A model generated the notes under the pieces. It was not told the origin of the DNA. It did no database searches and was given only the letters and a program-made list of their open reading frames with translations. A DNA stretch of 64,000 nucleotides from Polytrichum commune (taxonomy: Eukaryota; Streptophyta; Polytrichopsida; Polytrichales; Polytrichaceae), in contig OX485804.1 in the NCBI GenBank assembly GCA_950295325.1, positions 62,714,533-62,778,532 on the forward strand, written 5' to 3'. Shown here piece by piece: positions 23,540 through 33,926 of the stretch; position 1 is the first letter of the stretch; each line of letters opens with the position of its first letter. The position numbers and the translations under genes were made by a program.

Positions 23540-24829
23540 ATGGCATCTACAAAAAGACCTGCAATTGACCAGACATTTGAGTTTCTTCCGCCTCCACTTC
23601 CACCCGCCATCAAAGATATAAGCCACAACGATCACTACAAGCCAGTCGAAGACACAGTAGACAACTGGACAATTTACGTAGAGAAACTTGATAATGACAC
23701 ATTCGTACTTAGATTTGGGTATCAAATGAATACCAAAGATATAGATGTAGATAAATGGGTTAGAGTTAAAAATTGGTCAGTAGAGTGTGCAGTGGCCCAA
23801 GGTGACTATGTCGTCATAGATCTTGAAAAACAAGATGACAGAGTCACAATTCTTCTTCATGAGTACAAATATCCATTCCACAAGGCTGAATGCGAAAATG
23901 GCAGCCCGGAAGCGGGTTGCTTCAATCTGGCAACTGAATTCCAAGACTATGCATGCAATGCACCTTGGACGGGTAAGCGGCTTGGAAGACTCCTCAACAA
24001 TGTCACGAGAGTGAATGGGGCAGTCCTGGAGTCCAGAAAGGGGAAAATGAAGAAGAAAGTCGTTTCTGAACGACAACCGCATGTTCCACAGACAGTCCCG
24101 GAAGGATCAAGACCGTCCCAAAGTGGAGCATCGAGAGGGAGCAGACCATCCAGTAAACGCTCCCATTCACAGATGGAGTCATCTGGACTTACCGAAGGTC
24201 CAGATGTCAGCTCCACCCTTACTGTCGCACCACTTCTGAAGAAAAGAGAACGCCCGAACTCTGATCTATCAACAAAAATTCAACAAAAGTTGGACGAAAA
24301 AACGAAAGCCTGCTGGCCAATGGGCAGGTATTTCACATTTGACGTGGATGTTTATAAATGCCACCAGGGCACCGAGAGTATGAATACTAGGGTGCAAGAA
24401 GAGAGCGGGGTCTGGTGGCAGATGAACAACATCATGAACAACCCGAAAGCTGACCGGCAGACCATATGTGTGACCCCAAAGGATCCAATCGTGGAGGTCA
24501 CACCAGAACATTGGCCAATTATTAAGCAAGGGGAATTCTACATCGTGGACGCCCAGAATAGCGTGGAAGCTGCAAAAGCTCTCCTCGCAGACGATAATTG
24601 GAAGAGCCCTCTGAAACCCACAATCTGATATTGGAAAGCACTTCTCGTGCATTCAGAGGACTCCAATCAGCTCATCGCCATATCTGCCTTCCTCAACCAG
24701 ACAAACAAAATCAAAGCGTTTGAGGCGTCATGGGCAGCCAACATCGTGGCTGGTAGGACCTTGTGGGAGGAGCACGGCTGTCCACCAAAAGAGAGGGACA
24801 ACGCAGTCGTCAAGAATCCCAAATGGCAG
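23540..24829 (+). CDS. Element A second gene, exon 1: unknown N-terminus plus ParB/DGQHR-like domain
   Basis: 430 codons from ATG 23540, placed directly after a splice acceptor. Residues 1-170 are a conserved domain of unknown function. Residues 180-270 are a basic, serine-rich linker. From about 290 there is GRYFTFDVDVYKC, then GEFYIVDAQNSVEAAKAL with D337. This matches the IDGQHRLEAA signature of ParB-like and DndB/DGQHR proteins; B has the closer IDGQHSVEASK. A helical segment follows (AISAFLNQTNK, SWAANIVAGRTLWEEHG, CPPKERDN). TGA at 24626-24628 interrupts the frame just before WKALLV and corresponds to a lysine codon in B. The donor is CAG|GTAATA. Confidence 0.7.
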
Positions 24830-24847
24830 GTAATATTCCCAAATGAA

Positions 24848-24970
24848 TTTACGGACGCGCGTCCGTAAATTCTCCTTCATTCTTTCTGTGCTCCAAATTT
24901 ACGGACGCGCGTCCGTAAACTTTCCCTTTATTCTTTGTGTGCTCCAAGTTTACGGACACGCGTCTGTAAA
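24848..24970. repeat. Three palindromes in intron 2 of element A's second gene
   Basis: Copies at 24848-24869, 24898-24919 and 24949-24970, about 50 bp apart with shared spacers (CTTTCTGTGCTCCAA, CTTTGTGTGCTCCAA). The first has complementary flanks GAA/TTC. The third has decayed CpGs (ACACG, GTCTG). All lie between donor 24830 and acceptor 25034. Confidence 0.9.
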
Positions 24971-25034
24971 CTAGACTGTTCTCATTCTATTTTTTGATCT
25001 CATTTCAACAACTCATTTGTTTCTCTACTTGCAG

Positions 25035-26354
25035 GCATTCAGCAGTGCGATTGTGACGAAGTTCTTAAGCATTGACATGAAGCAAAGCGGCATGAAGACA
25101 GTGCAAGATCTGAAGGGCGAACTGAAGCTCATCACTTCGTCGGGTAGGACCTGGGCTATCTGGATGCGTGTCTTCCATGCACACAGCAACGGAGAACTCA
25201 TCAACCTTGAGACGGAGAAGAAGTACAAAGAGGACCTGAAGATTAAGGTGCCTCCAATCCTCAGAGAGTTCTTCCGTCCCCTCCAAGGGTTGCTCGATGC
25301 CGAGCTTTACAAGGCGGCAGAACACCTTCTTAAGGAGACTCCGAGAAGGACAGCGCCGTATCCCAAAATCTTCCTCAAACGACCAAGGTTTATGAAGCCT
25401 TCAACATACCATATTAAGGAATGGTGCGAATACAGGAAGAAGAAGACATTGGCTATGAGGGAGATAGGCAAATTGGTACCCGCCTACAACCTTACAGATG
25501 CAGATGGTGACATTGTGTGGGACAACTGGAGGGGATTGAAAATAGCATACCACATCAATGGCGTCTCAATGAAGGCATTGATAAGAGCAGCATCTCCGTT
25601 CTTGGCCCAGCGCTCAAGGAAGAACGAGAAGAAAGGTTCTATCGACGAAAGGGAGACAACTTTGTATAAACACTTCCTCGATAGAAAGAAGAATGCCAAA
25701 TTCGAGGGTGTCGCGAGGTTTTGCGCTGTGACATCACAATTCAAGTTCGGCAAGTGGGACACCCATGCTTCGCGGGCCACTGTGAGAGATGACCCCCGGG
25801 GTTGTCCTTTTGCTATCTTTGATTTCCGTGCATTTCCAAATTCTTGGAAACAACCTCCTCCAGGGACCCCTTTCTACGACAGCTTCCTGAAAGCTTTCAA
25901 GAGCTTTCGGTCCCCTGCACTTCTGGAGCCAAACGTGTGGCTGTGGATTGTGGACCAAGAGAGATCCGCGGCGGTCGTCGACCTATACAACTCGACGATG
26001 GATCTCGAATACAATATCTTCCACAGCACATACGTCCCCGCGAAGACGGAAGGCATCGCCGTCATCGAAGAAGCAAGGGGGGTAAAGCAGGTCGGCGCTA
26101 TATGTCTCTATTTCTTGACACGGAAGTCTTCGCCAAGTGGGCGTTTGCCTGTAAAGGCGAAGAGCGTGTTCAAGAAAATTTACCAGTTGCCGCCTCCACA
26201 CCCCAAGGAGCTAATGGACGAGGCGATGTTCGCAATCTGCCCGGCAACCGAGCTCCGAATGGACTTTTACATAGGAGTATTGAAGGCTGTGACTGTGATG
26301 AGTGAGACAGTGTACAACGTCTTCGGGGGGACCAAATTTGTTTATGCGGCATTG
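25035..26354 (+). CDS. Element A second gene, exon 2: methyltransferase-like region
   Basis: 440 codons without a stop, residues 431-870. The second half resembles a beta-type DNA N4/N6 amino-methyltransferase in order: CPFAIFDFRAFPNSW at the place of a DPPY motif (D693), a strand after a loop (PNVWLWIVDQERSA), IFHSTYVPAK, a strand with ICLYFLTRKS, and, across the exon 2/3 junction, NVFGGTKFVYAAL|MLG, like the F-G-G-S-G-T AdoMet-binding loop. Known enzymes need D/N/S-P-P-Y/W/F, and DFRAFP does not meet this, so catalysis is doubtful. This is fold-level pattern recognition; the assignment is tentative. Confidence 0.55.
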
Positions 26355-26396
26355 GTAAGTACTTAAAAAAACTTTCATGCCTCCACCTGATGCAAC

Positions 26397-26547
26397 TTTA
26401 CGGCCGCGCAACTGTAAAGTTTAACCACCTAGTTCATTTCAACTTTGCGGCTGCGCTACAGTGCATATTTATGGCCGCGCGGCCGTAAAGTTATCAAACC
26501 TAACCCAGTGTGCATTTTACGGACACACGTCCGTAAAATGCACACTG
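26397..26547. repeat. Palindromes in intron 3 of element A's second gene, including a GGCCG variant
   Basis: Degenerate copy at 26397-26418; a variant with TTTATGGCCG-CG-CGGCCGTAAA at 26468-26489; and a core copy at 26516-26537 whose flanks extend it to a 42-bp perfect palindrome (26506-26547, 19-bp arms beginning CAGTGTGCATTTTACGGAC around ACAC). A relic with TTTGCGGCTGCGC lies at 26443. Confidence 0.8.
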
Positions 26548-26626
26548 CATCATGTTTGTATGTCCATCTTCCCCGTCAATTCAATCTTGATACCAACAAT
26601 CCACTAACTTTTTTTATTTGGTGCAG

Positions 26627-28015
26627 ATGCTTGGGTTGCAGGTTAACTCGTTTGTGGGGGCTGGCGACATGGATGAGTGCAAAGATCACAGGAAGCTTGC
26701 AAAGAAAATGGATCTCAATGACTTCTTGGATATCATTACCCCACATCCTGTTGTTCCTCTTGCCTCTAGAGAGGAGCCTTCTCATGCAGGCGGGTGGGGC
26801 AGCGATGGAGACGATGATCCAATGTCTCCAAGGGGACAGCCCTCCAGGCAGGAAGACTTGCGCGGTCTTGCTCATCATCCAGTGTATCGCGTGGCGTATC
26901 TCCTGGGTGAAGACGACATGGATGCAGAGGAGGCGCAGCCCAACGTCACTCCAATTCGGGTGCCTCATAATACGCCTAGTCTATCACCCTTTGGGACTCC
27001 CACTTCTCGAGTTGGGCTTCCTTCCACTGCGGGGCCATCTCGTGCTGCAAGGCTTATGGCGGAGAGGGATGCGGACCTTGCTGCAGAAACCGGATGCACG
27101 GTGTCCTCTGGTGGGGGAGAGCCCAGTGAGCAGGCGGCGCTCCCGCCCATGGAAGGTAGAGATATGCTAGAGTTGATATCGAGGCCCGATATCGACTCCT
27201 ACCGTGCAAGCCGGCGGCAGAGGAACAAGACGCCTTACAACGAATACCCCGAAGGCGCCGTCTTGGAACTCTCAGATGAAGACGAGGATGAGGTGAGGTT
27301 GTACGCTTCCATCTCCGCCTTGCCTTCTGAGCCATGCAAGGTGAAGAGAGAGCCCATGTCCGTCTCCGAGCTGGACGAGAAGATGGAGAAGAGGATGAAG
27401 GAAGAGCTTGACATGCGGCTCCGGGAGGCCAACGAAGAGCACGCCAGGAAGATGGCCGCCATCCAAGCTGAGATGGAGCAAGCTAGGTTGGAGTCTGCTC
27501 GGAGGCACGCCGACCTCATGGCTCAAAATCAACAATTCTTGGCTCAAAGCCAACAATTCATGAGCATGATGGCAAGCTTGCAGGCAAAACCCCAGGTGGT
27601 GTATGCAGCGCCCGAGCCCGCCATGTCCGTGCCCCCCGTTCTGGTGCGCCCTCCTTCTAGCAGCCGCACGGTGTACATACCGGAGCACACCTATACGGCC
27701 CCCGTGTTGGTTGTCCCGCCCCCTCCCCAGGTTGCTGCCGCTCTAGAGCCCTCCCCTCCCGCCATAGGAGACGATGAAGATGTCAACATGGGCGACGCCC
27801 CCCTCGCCGATGAAGATGTACATATGCGGGGGGGCCAAGACTCCTCGCATGAGGATCAACCTTTCGTCGGCACGCAAGCGTCGCAAGCAGGTGGAGCCGA
27901 TTTGTTGGTGGTGGAAGACACGCAGGGCGAATTTACGGACGCGCGTCCGGAACCTGGCCCCGCAACTGGGCCTGGTGAGGGAGGCACTGCCGGCGAGGAA
28001 CTCACCGCTGAAGAG
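26627..28015 (+). CDS. Element A second gene, exon 3: end of methyltransferase-like region, coiled coil, proline-rich tail
   Basis: 463 codons, residues 871-1333. The start MLGLQVNSFVGAGD completes the glycine-loop region, and LAKKMDLNDFLD is shared with B. An acidic patch (LSDEDEDEV) is followed by a charged coiled coil of about 70 residues (from about 1117, SELDEKMEKRMKEELD, into a QNQQFLAQSQQF stretch), then a proline-rich low-complexity region. One copy of the element palindrome is read in frame at 27932-27953 (FTDARP). The donor is GAG|GTAATC. Confidence 0.65.
27932..27953. repeat. Exonic in-frame element A palindrome
   Basis: TTTACGGACG-CG-CGTCCGGAAC, 20 of 22 positions as in the core, encodes FTDARPE near the end of exon 3. 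Element B has its own palindrome twice in the same part of the same exon. Confidence 0.9.
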
Positions 28016-28043
28016 GTAATCAACCTTTGAGCATGCCTCTCTC

Positions 28044-28065
28044 TTTACGGACGCGCGTCCGTAAG
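28044..28065. repeat. Palindrome in intron 4 of element A's second gene
   Basis: A single copy (TTTACGGACG-CG-CGTCCGTAAG) starts 28 bp after the donor at 28016. Element B has a single copy 22 bp after the equivalent donor (60186). Confidence 0.9.
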
Positions 28066-28360
28066 TTCCCAGTCAGCCAGCTTTCGTGGCGTGTGCATAT
28101 TTTCGAGTTCGAATCTCGACTTCGCCCGCGGCGGCGGATCCAATTTTGCTAGTGTAGGCTCAATTAATCTTAGGAGAGACCTTTAGTGACAATGTAAATT
28201 ATTCGCGAAATGTATATCACCAAACACATTAATACAATTTTTTGAACTGGATAGTTCTTCGGATACTTGTTGCCTCGCATTTCTTTGTTGCGTTTTTGCA
28301 TGCTTGTCATTTGGTTTTCCTGGGTAGTGCCATTCACCTAGGTAGTATGTGCCATCACAG

Positions 28361-29122
28361 GGTCCGTCGGAGATATGTCGCCACCCCGCCGAAAGACCAA
28401 GCCATATTATGAGGAAAAACTTCATAATATTTGACCTCAATGGCGTGCTTTGTCAATCCACACATATCTCCAATAGTGCGTCCAAGGGTCCCTACCGTAC
28501 TCCACAAGACATGGATTATGGCGGGCGCTTCGATACACTAATTAACAAGAAGGTTGTGCGCGTCCGGCCCGGCTTGAGGTGCTTCCTTCGTGAGGTCCTC
28601 GGCTTGGCCCATGTCATCATCTGGAGCTCCATGCTGATGGACAACACGAAGGCCGTCGTCAGTTTCCTTTTCCGAGAACTCGCAATGCCGTGCTTGCTTC
28701 TCGGTCAAGAACACTGCGATGACCTTTATGACCGTAGCGGCAACATTGTACCCAAGGTCGGAGGAGGCCGCGGACCTCAATTCCTTAAGGTGCTGAGGAA
28801 GAACCTCTGGGTGGGCGTCCCGATGTTGGAGGGGGTCCCCCAAGGTTATTGGCCCACTCCGGAGAACACGCTCCTCATTGACGACAGCCCGGCGAAGAGC
28901 GTTCTCAACCCCCCGGGCAACTGCATTTTCCCGAACCCTTGGGAGGGCGATAGAAACGACAACTTCCTAGAGTTAGAATTAGGACCCTACATTAGAAGGC
29001 TTGCCCATCACTCCGGAAGTGTCCCGGATTTTGTCCTCTCAAATCGTATTGGCAATAGACCTCTAGGCCCAAGAGATACAGAATTTAGGAGGTTGTACGG
29101 CTTTGCTGAACTCAATAAATTG
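28361..29122 (+). CDS. Element A second gene, exon 4: FCP1/NIF-like HAD domain
   Basis: 254 codons, residues 1334-1587. Motif I is FIIFDLNGVL (D1358): the nucleophile Asp is present, but the second Asp of DxDx(T/V) is Asn. Motif II is IIWSSM, like the WTSS/WTAS of FCP1/SCP phosphatases. The motif III region is FLKVLRKNLW. Motif IV is TLLIDDSPAKS (D1507, D1508). Known FCP1-family proteins dephosphorylate serine in the Pol II C-terminal domain and other proteins. Loss of the acid/base Asp makes hydrolysis uncertain, and a binding role is possible. The acceptor is ATCACAG|GG; the donor TTG|GTATGA is intact, unlike in B. Confidence 0.75.
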
Positions 29123-29221
29123 GTATGAGAACTTTGATACTTTTTGGCTCCGTACTTGGACTCTCCATGTTTATATCTAACATTTCTCTCCTTATTTTGT
29201 AAATGTATTTTTGTGCCTTAG

Positions 29222-30093
29222 TTGCCTCACCAAGCATCCCAAAGTCTCGGACATGGCATGTCTACATCTCAGCCGGGCCCCAGCTCCCCTTCCATTGGTG
29301 TGACCGACGTTTCAATGCCTTCACTATTTCAATTTTCGGCCGTCGATGCCGCCTCTGCCGTGGATTACTCCAAAGACTCGGGGTTCGAAGACGGAGTTGT
29401 CGATAGCCCTCCTCCAAAGGTTGCAAAGCTCAATTATGCTCTACCCCCATCCCCATCTCCCCTCCGCAATGAGAAGCACGTTCGAAACCCGCGGTCGACC
29501 CGGCGTCTTTGCATGGATGAACCCCACATTGATGTCCCGGCCTTTACGAACGTCCCGGTTGTGCTTGTGTCTACTCCCCTCGATGTCCCTGAAGATCAAA
29601 CCGCCGCCCTGTAGGCCAAGGTGCCCCACTATTGGCATTCTCAAGTTTTTCGTTCATGATGTCCGCATATTAATTTAGTGCATTTCAAATTCTTGGGTTT
29701 TTCGGACTTACATCCGTAACTTATACTAACCCACGTCGTTATATATATTTATGGTCATTGTTTCAGACCCCAATATACATGGATGTGGGACGTGCATCCT
29801 CCACTCCGTCATTGGATAGGCGAACACTGAAGACTGCGACTTGCGAGTCTGATCGTTGTTTGGCCCTACGAAAGAGTGCAAGACGTTCGGTTTCCCAAAC
29901 ACGTTCGTATTCCACTTATTCGGTAGGGGGTCGGCCAATATGGGAAAATGGCATATATTCGAGGGCTGGGAATGGGAATAAACAAGGTTACAGTCGCGGA
30001 GCCGAGATATTTAGAGCCATGGACGCCATGAAAGCAAAAGAAAAAGAAACGGCCGCAAAGGCTAATAATAGTATTTCAAAAACAAAAGAGTGA
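29222..30093 (+). CDS. Element A second gene, exons 5-6: low-complexity basic C-terminus
   Basis: Exon 5 (29222-29620) carries AASAVDYSKDSGFEDGVVDSPPPK, shared with B (AASTIDYSKEPIDAGVVDSPPPK), and has an in-frame TAG at 29612-29614, two codons before the donor AAG|GTGCCC. Exon 6 (29767-30093) carries the conserved block GYSRGAEIFRAMDAMKAKEKE and ends in a TGA. The arginine- and lysine-rich content could serve nuclear localisation or nucleic acid binding. A decayed palindrome-like stretch (TTCGGACTTACATCCGTAAC) lies in the intron at about 29700. Confidence 0.65.
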
Positions 30094-30431
30094 CGCCTAT
30101 TCATGGTCCAAATGTATAGGCTATATTAAAATACATATAGATGTGGATTTGTGTTTCTAGGGCTTTGGCCTAATAGTGGATATTCCACTTGCATTTTGTA
30201 TTTTGACCCTCTTCAATGAATATGATATCGATTTCCTATATGCAAATGTTGTAATTGTCCCATTTCCCTATTTTTATATGTGTAATTACATGCATTTGAG
30301 TTTCATATTTGTTTCCATATTGGGAACATAGCATATTTGTAGTGTTTTCATTCCTATAAATGTGAAAGCCACGTCCTTAAATAGTCTCAAAATTAACAAA
30401 AAGTCTCCAAATAACGAATATAGTGTTATTG
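30094..30431 (-). repeat. Element A right subterminal region, TIR and TSD
   Basis: Past the stop codon there is about 300 bp of AT-rich 3' UTR and subterminal sequence. AGTCTC at about 30383 repeats a TIR-internal motif. The TIR is 30400-30427 and the TSD ATTG is 30428-30431. Confidence 0.85.
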
Positions 30432-31865
30432 TATAAATAAAATAGGGTATTTTTATATGATTCCACTTAGAATTTACAATAATTGATAGGGTGTATTAAA
30501 ATACAAACATTTACCTTTATTTTTAAAAATACCATATCTTAAAATCTTTTCTACAAGAAAAATAACCCTCATATCAATAGGTACTGAGCGCACATGTATA
30601 CATTAATATAAAAGGGAATGACCCCCCCGAGCCCATAATCGCTTACACAATATTTAAAGCTATCCATATGGTCCAGATGTTGTTAACCGAGTCTCCAAAC
30701 CATATGATATTAATGAACGACTTTCAACTAGAGACCGATTTCAAATGATTTTCAAATGATTCAATTCTTAGGAGTGCATGCTTTTGGATTATCATAGACC
30801 ATTTCACTTGTCAGTGGTTTATGATCCTTTAGGGATTGAGGTGCTTGCTAACACTAGTCTATATGGTTAAATGTTGGCATCAAGTGGTCACTCTTTTTTA
30901 TCAAACACCTATGTTTGAATGATGTATCAAATTACATACATTATTGTAGGTAAAAACTATCAAAATTTACAAGGTTTATGTGGTCATTCAAAAAGAAAGA
31001 GAATTGTCACTTTGATCTCTTGTAATTTTTGCATCTCAACTCTAACGATACCAAATCTTGGGACCACAATTGTTTATAGAGCATTTTTTTTGAATCCAAT
31101 AGCATTTCCCATTCAAAAAAAATGGCACCTCCCAAAGCAACTCATTAATCTCAAGCCAGGCCCAAGAGAGCAACAAGGAGAAGACCCGCAACATGAAAGA
31201 ACTTAATGTACACATTGTCACACAAACAACACAAAGCAAAGGCCAAGAGCCGCCATCTCCACCTCAACGCGGTTGGAGAGATAAATCATAAAATTATCTT
31301 GTTTACATCATTACATGATGTCACTCCACACCATGACTAGTCTATGACAATTTTTTGCACCTCATAATTGCTAACCGTATGACAAAATTCCCGAACTTAT
31401 CCAACGTACATAATTATCCGTGCAGGTTGGAAGGGCCCAGCCCACAAATAAGGGCATGTTCTAAACCGAAGGCATTCGGCTATGGCTCTTAAATAATCAT
31501 GGTAACCCCAATTTTTGGATGAATCCCTAGAGAAGCCCATGGACATTAGCCCAACATCTTTTGGAGGGCACAAGCCCTTAGTGTAATTCCCGAATTCCCA
31601 CCGCAAATTTCATCAAGCCTACCTTCAATAGCCATCCCAAAAACAAAAGACCCTACAATCCTGGACAACAATATCCACACTTATCATGTGGAAATCCATG
31701 TAGATTTTTCATCCACTGAAAATGGTATGGGCTGTGGTCCAAAACTACCCTCATGTAAACCTACAGTGGATAGCCTGCAACGCTCTCAACCAATGAAGAT
31801 TCAAGAACTCAGTCACAGCCATGGCCTACTGGCTTTCGTGTAAACAGGCCCTACGGCTACTTAAA
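30432..31865. other. No gene recognised between element A and R1 copy 2
   Basis: AT-rich DNA without recognisable proteins, RNA genes or long repeats. Frames of 65-95 codons (30919-31206; 31042-31239 minus) overlap each other on opposite strands and are not supported. Confidence 0.5.
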
Positions 31866-33711
31866 CTTAACTTACCTTACAAAAACAACTTGCATCTCAA
31901 ACTGGTCAGAGACCAGGTCTTACAATCCATCACTTCTGTAACTTCATCTTCACCTGACTCGAGATCCGTTTAAATCACGAGCTCTCACACTTCAGAAAAT
32001 CAACAATTTACGAGGGAAATAACCAATGAAGGTAACTCCAACCAAGTGAGCCAGCCTGTATATAACTGAGGAGTGAGCTGCCAGACTCCATAGCTCATCT
32101 TCGCCTTCTGCACGCTCTTTGTGCTCCTCTCCTACTCTCCATTCCTCAACATCTCACACTCGCTGACTCAGTAGAGAATTCCTTTAGACCTAGACTTCTT
32201 GTGCAGGATAGATTTCTGTTTGAAGTTTCGACAAATCTTATATCTCAGCTGGTCCTTTAGTTCCTTACACAGTAGAACAGAACTTGTCCATTACAACCAT
32301 CTGTTGCAACTTGTCCATGGCAACTCATACTGAGAATATGCATAAACAATTTTTTTTGCAGTTGTCAAGCTGAGGTTTTTGGTTAGTACATGTTTTGAAT
32401 AAGTGGCAAAGAAAAACCTCATGTTGACAACCACAATGATGGATTTATGCATTTTCTCATCATGAGCTGCGATGTACAAATTGCAATGGTTGGTGACTTG
32501 ATAATGGACAAGATCGTTCCACTTTCCTTCAATGCACACTCTTTGCTTTCCTCCCTCTTGGTGCAAGATGAACTCCCTTAGATATTCAGCTGAAAAACGA
32601 GACATTGATTTTGTTTTTTTACTTAGCATTTTGTCACTACAAGGAGCGTGTAGCCACAATTGCCACTGGTTCATTGCCATTAGGATATAGATTGTTAGTC
32701 TCAAAATCAACTGGACAAATAGATTTGGGTATCAGAACACGACCAGTGTGGCGAAGACCCGGCGAAGAATCAACGATACATGATCCCTGTAGTGAGTGGA
32801 AGAGAAAAAACCATTGTCCATTCACTTGGTAGGGAATAGCTGTTGCCTCACCAATGATCACACTCTTGCAATACATTTTGAGAGTATGCTTTACAAGCAA
32901 GCAACTACTTGTACGAGGCATTTATATGATCCACAACTCCATGTCTCAACAGTCAGTCTTTGGAGTATGAAAAATTGAGGTAAAACTAAAGATTAAGAGC
33001 AAGGTGCTGTAGTTTTGAATCTTAATTATCAGTATTAGGCCTTGTTATACCTCACAAGTTAGAAGATAGGTGAACTTGTTGAAATATGGCGTCAAGGAAG
33101 CGTTCTGGTTTCTGTGCATTTAAATCAGTAATAGATAGGCCTTGCTCAGATGTTTGCTACTGGGCCATCATCAATCTTGTTTAGAAATTTAACCCTGCAA
33201 GATAATATTGCACTGTAGAATGTGCATTAACTACGTGTGCTCCTAAGGAGCTTAACAATGCTAGAGAATCCTCTGTGACTCTCATATATCTTCACTTAAT
33301 CCCCTTGCTCTTGCTCTTGCACCCCGTAGCAATGGAAGACAAGTGATGGAGATGAGAGAGAAGGAACTCAATGTTTCTAATTAGTCTTTCTCATAGTTTC
33401 AAGTTGTAGATGTTTCCATTTCTTGGTGTAACATTTCTGACAATTTTATTTGAACCAGAGGTGTGGCGGGCGTGATTTCAAGATCTCGACTCCATACAAC
33501 TATTTTGATGTTTAGGGTGGCGAGAGCCAGAAACTGAGGTTTCTTGTTTGCTGCTTGTGGCTGATGAGTGTAAAGTAGACAGGTGAGAGCCAATTCCTCA
33601 TTTCTGAATTGTTGTATGACAAGCTTCCACTAAGCGTTCATGGCCTTCTTCTCGCGTTAATTACTCTCGAAATTTTGAGATAGATTGTAGATCCCTCATC
33701 TGCATATGCGA

Positions 33712-33926
33712 ACTACAGTAAATGTGATATTTAGTGTCACCAGTTCTATTTGTCTTTCCCAATACTAATTGTAAACTGCAGTGTAGTGTCACCAACACTA
33801 AATGTTTACCAAAAATTATTTGTCATTCCTTGTAGAATTTCTGAGGGATGATAGATCTAAAGTAACACTTACCAGGTGATATTTCATCAAATATCATATG
33901 ACACCATATATCATATTTAGTGTAGT
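33712..33926. mobile_element. Small TIR element in R1 copy 2
   Basis: The equivalent of 175-401: starts ACTACAGTAAATGTGATAT and ends ATATCATATTTAGTGTAGT, with two mismatches between the TIRs. Confidence 0.65.

Larger units (their letters stand above)
23540..30093 (+). pseudogene. Element A second gene: ParB-like, methyltransferase-like, coiled-coil, FCP1-like fusion; two in-frame stops
   Basis: Six exons (23540-24829, 25035-26354, 26627-28015, 28361-29122, 29222-29620, 29767-30093) join with GT-AG introns, all phase 0, to give 1828 codons. Element B's gene matches exon by exon. Two stops interrupt the frame: TGA at 24626-24628 and TAG at 29612-29614. The frame resumes in phase after each. 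Both are one C-to-T step from CGA and CAG. The domain order (ParB-like, then methyltransferase-like) resembles bacterial and phage ParB-methylase fusions, but here it is followed by a HAD domain. Expected site of action: nucleus, on element DNA (inference). It could instead be more than one transcript, but the continuous phase argues for one protein. Confidence 0.75.
13567..30427. mobile_element. Element A: 16.9-kb TIR DNA transposon, DUF7869/ParB type
   Basis: Both ends carry a perfect 28-bp TIR (13567-13594 and 30400-30427), starting AACACTATATTCGTTA and ending GAGACTTT when read inward. ATTG flanks both ends (13563-13566 and 30428-30431) as a 4-bp TSD. Inside are two divergent genes: a transposase-like gene (14211-17313, minus) and a ParB/methyltransferase-like/FCP1-like gene (23540-30093, plus), separated by 6.2 kb. 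About 24 copies of a private 22-bp palindrome are spread through the non-coding parts. Element B has the same length, gene order, intron positions and TIR start. A 4-bp TSD also occurs in Sola and Chapaev elements, but I cannot assign a superfamily without a search. Confidence 0.9.

Noticed and set aside
28085-28130. tRNA-like B box (GAGTTCGAATCTCG) in intron 4 of element A
   Set aside because: Only a 3' half is suggestive; no A box, anticodon arm or acceptor stem could be matched upstream.
13567-30427. Element A as a virus-like or Maverick/Polinton element because of its size
   Set aside because: No DNA polymerase, capsid, protease or packaging ATPase is visible; TIRs are only 28 bp and the TSD is 4 bp rather than 5-6 bp.
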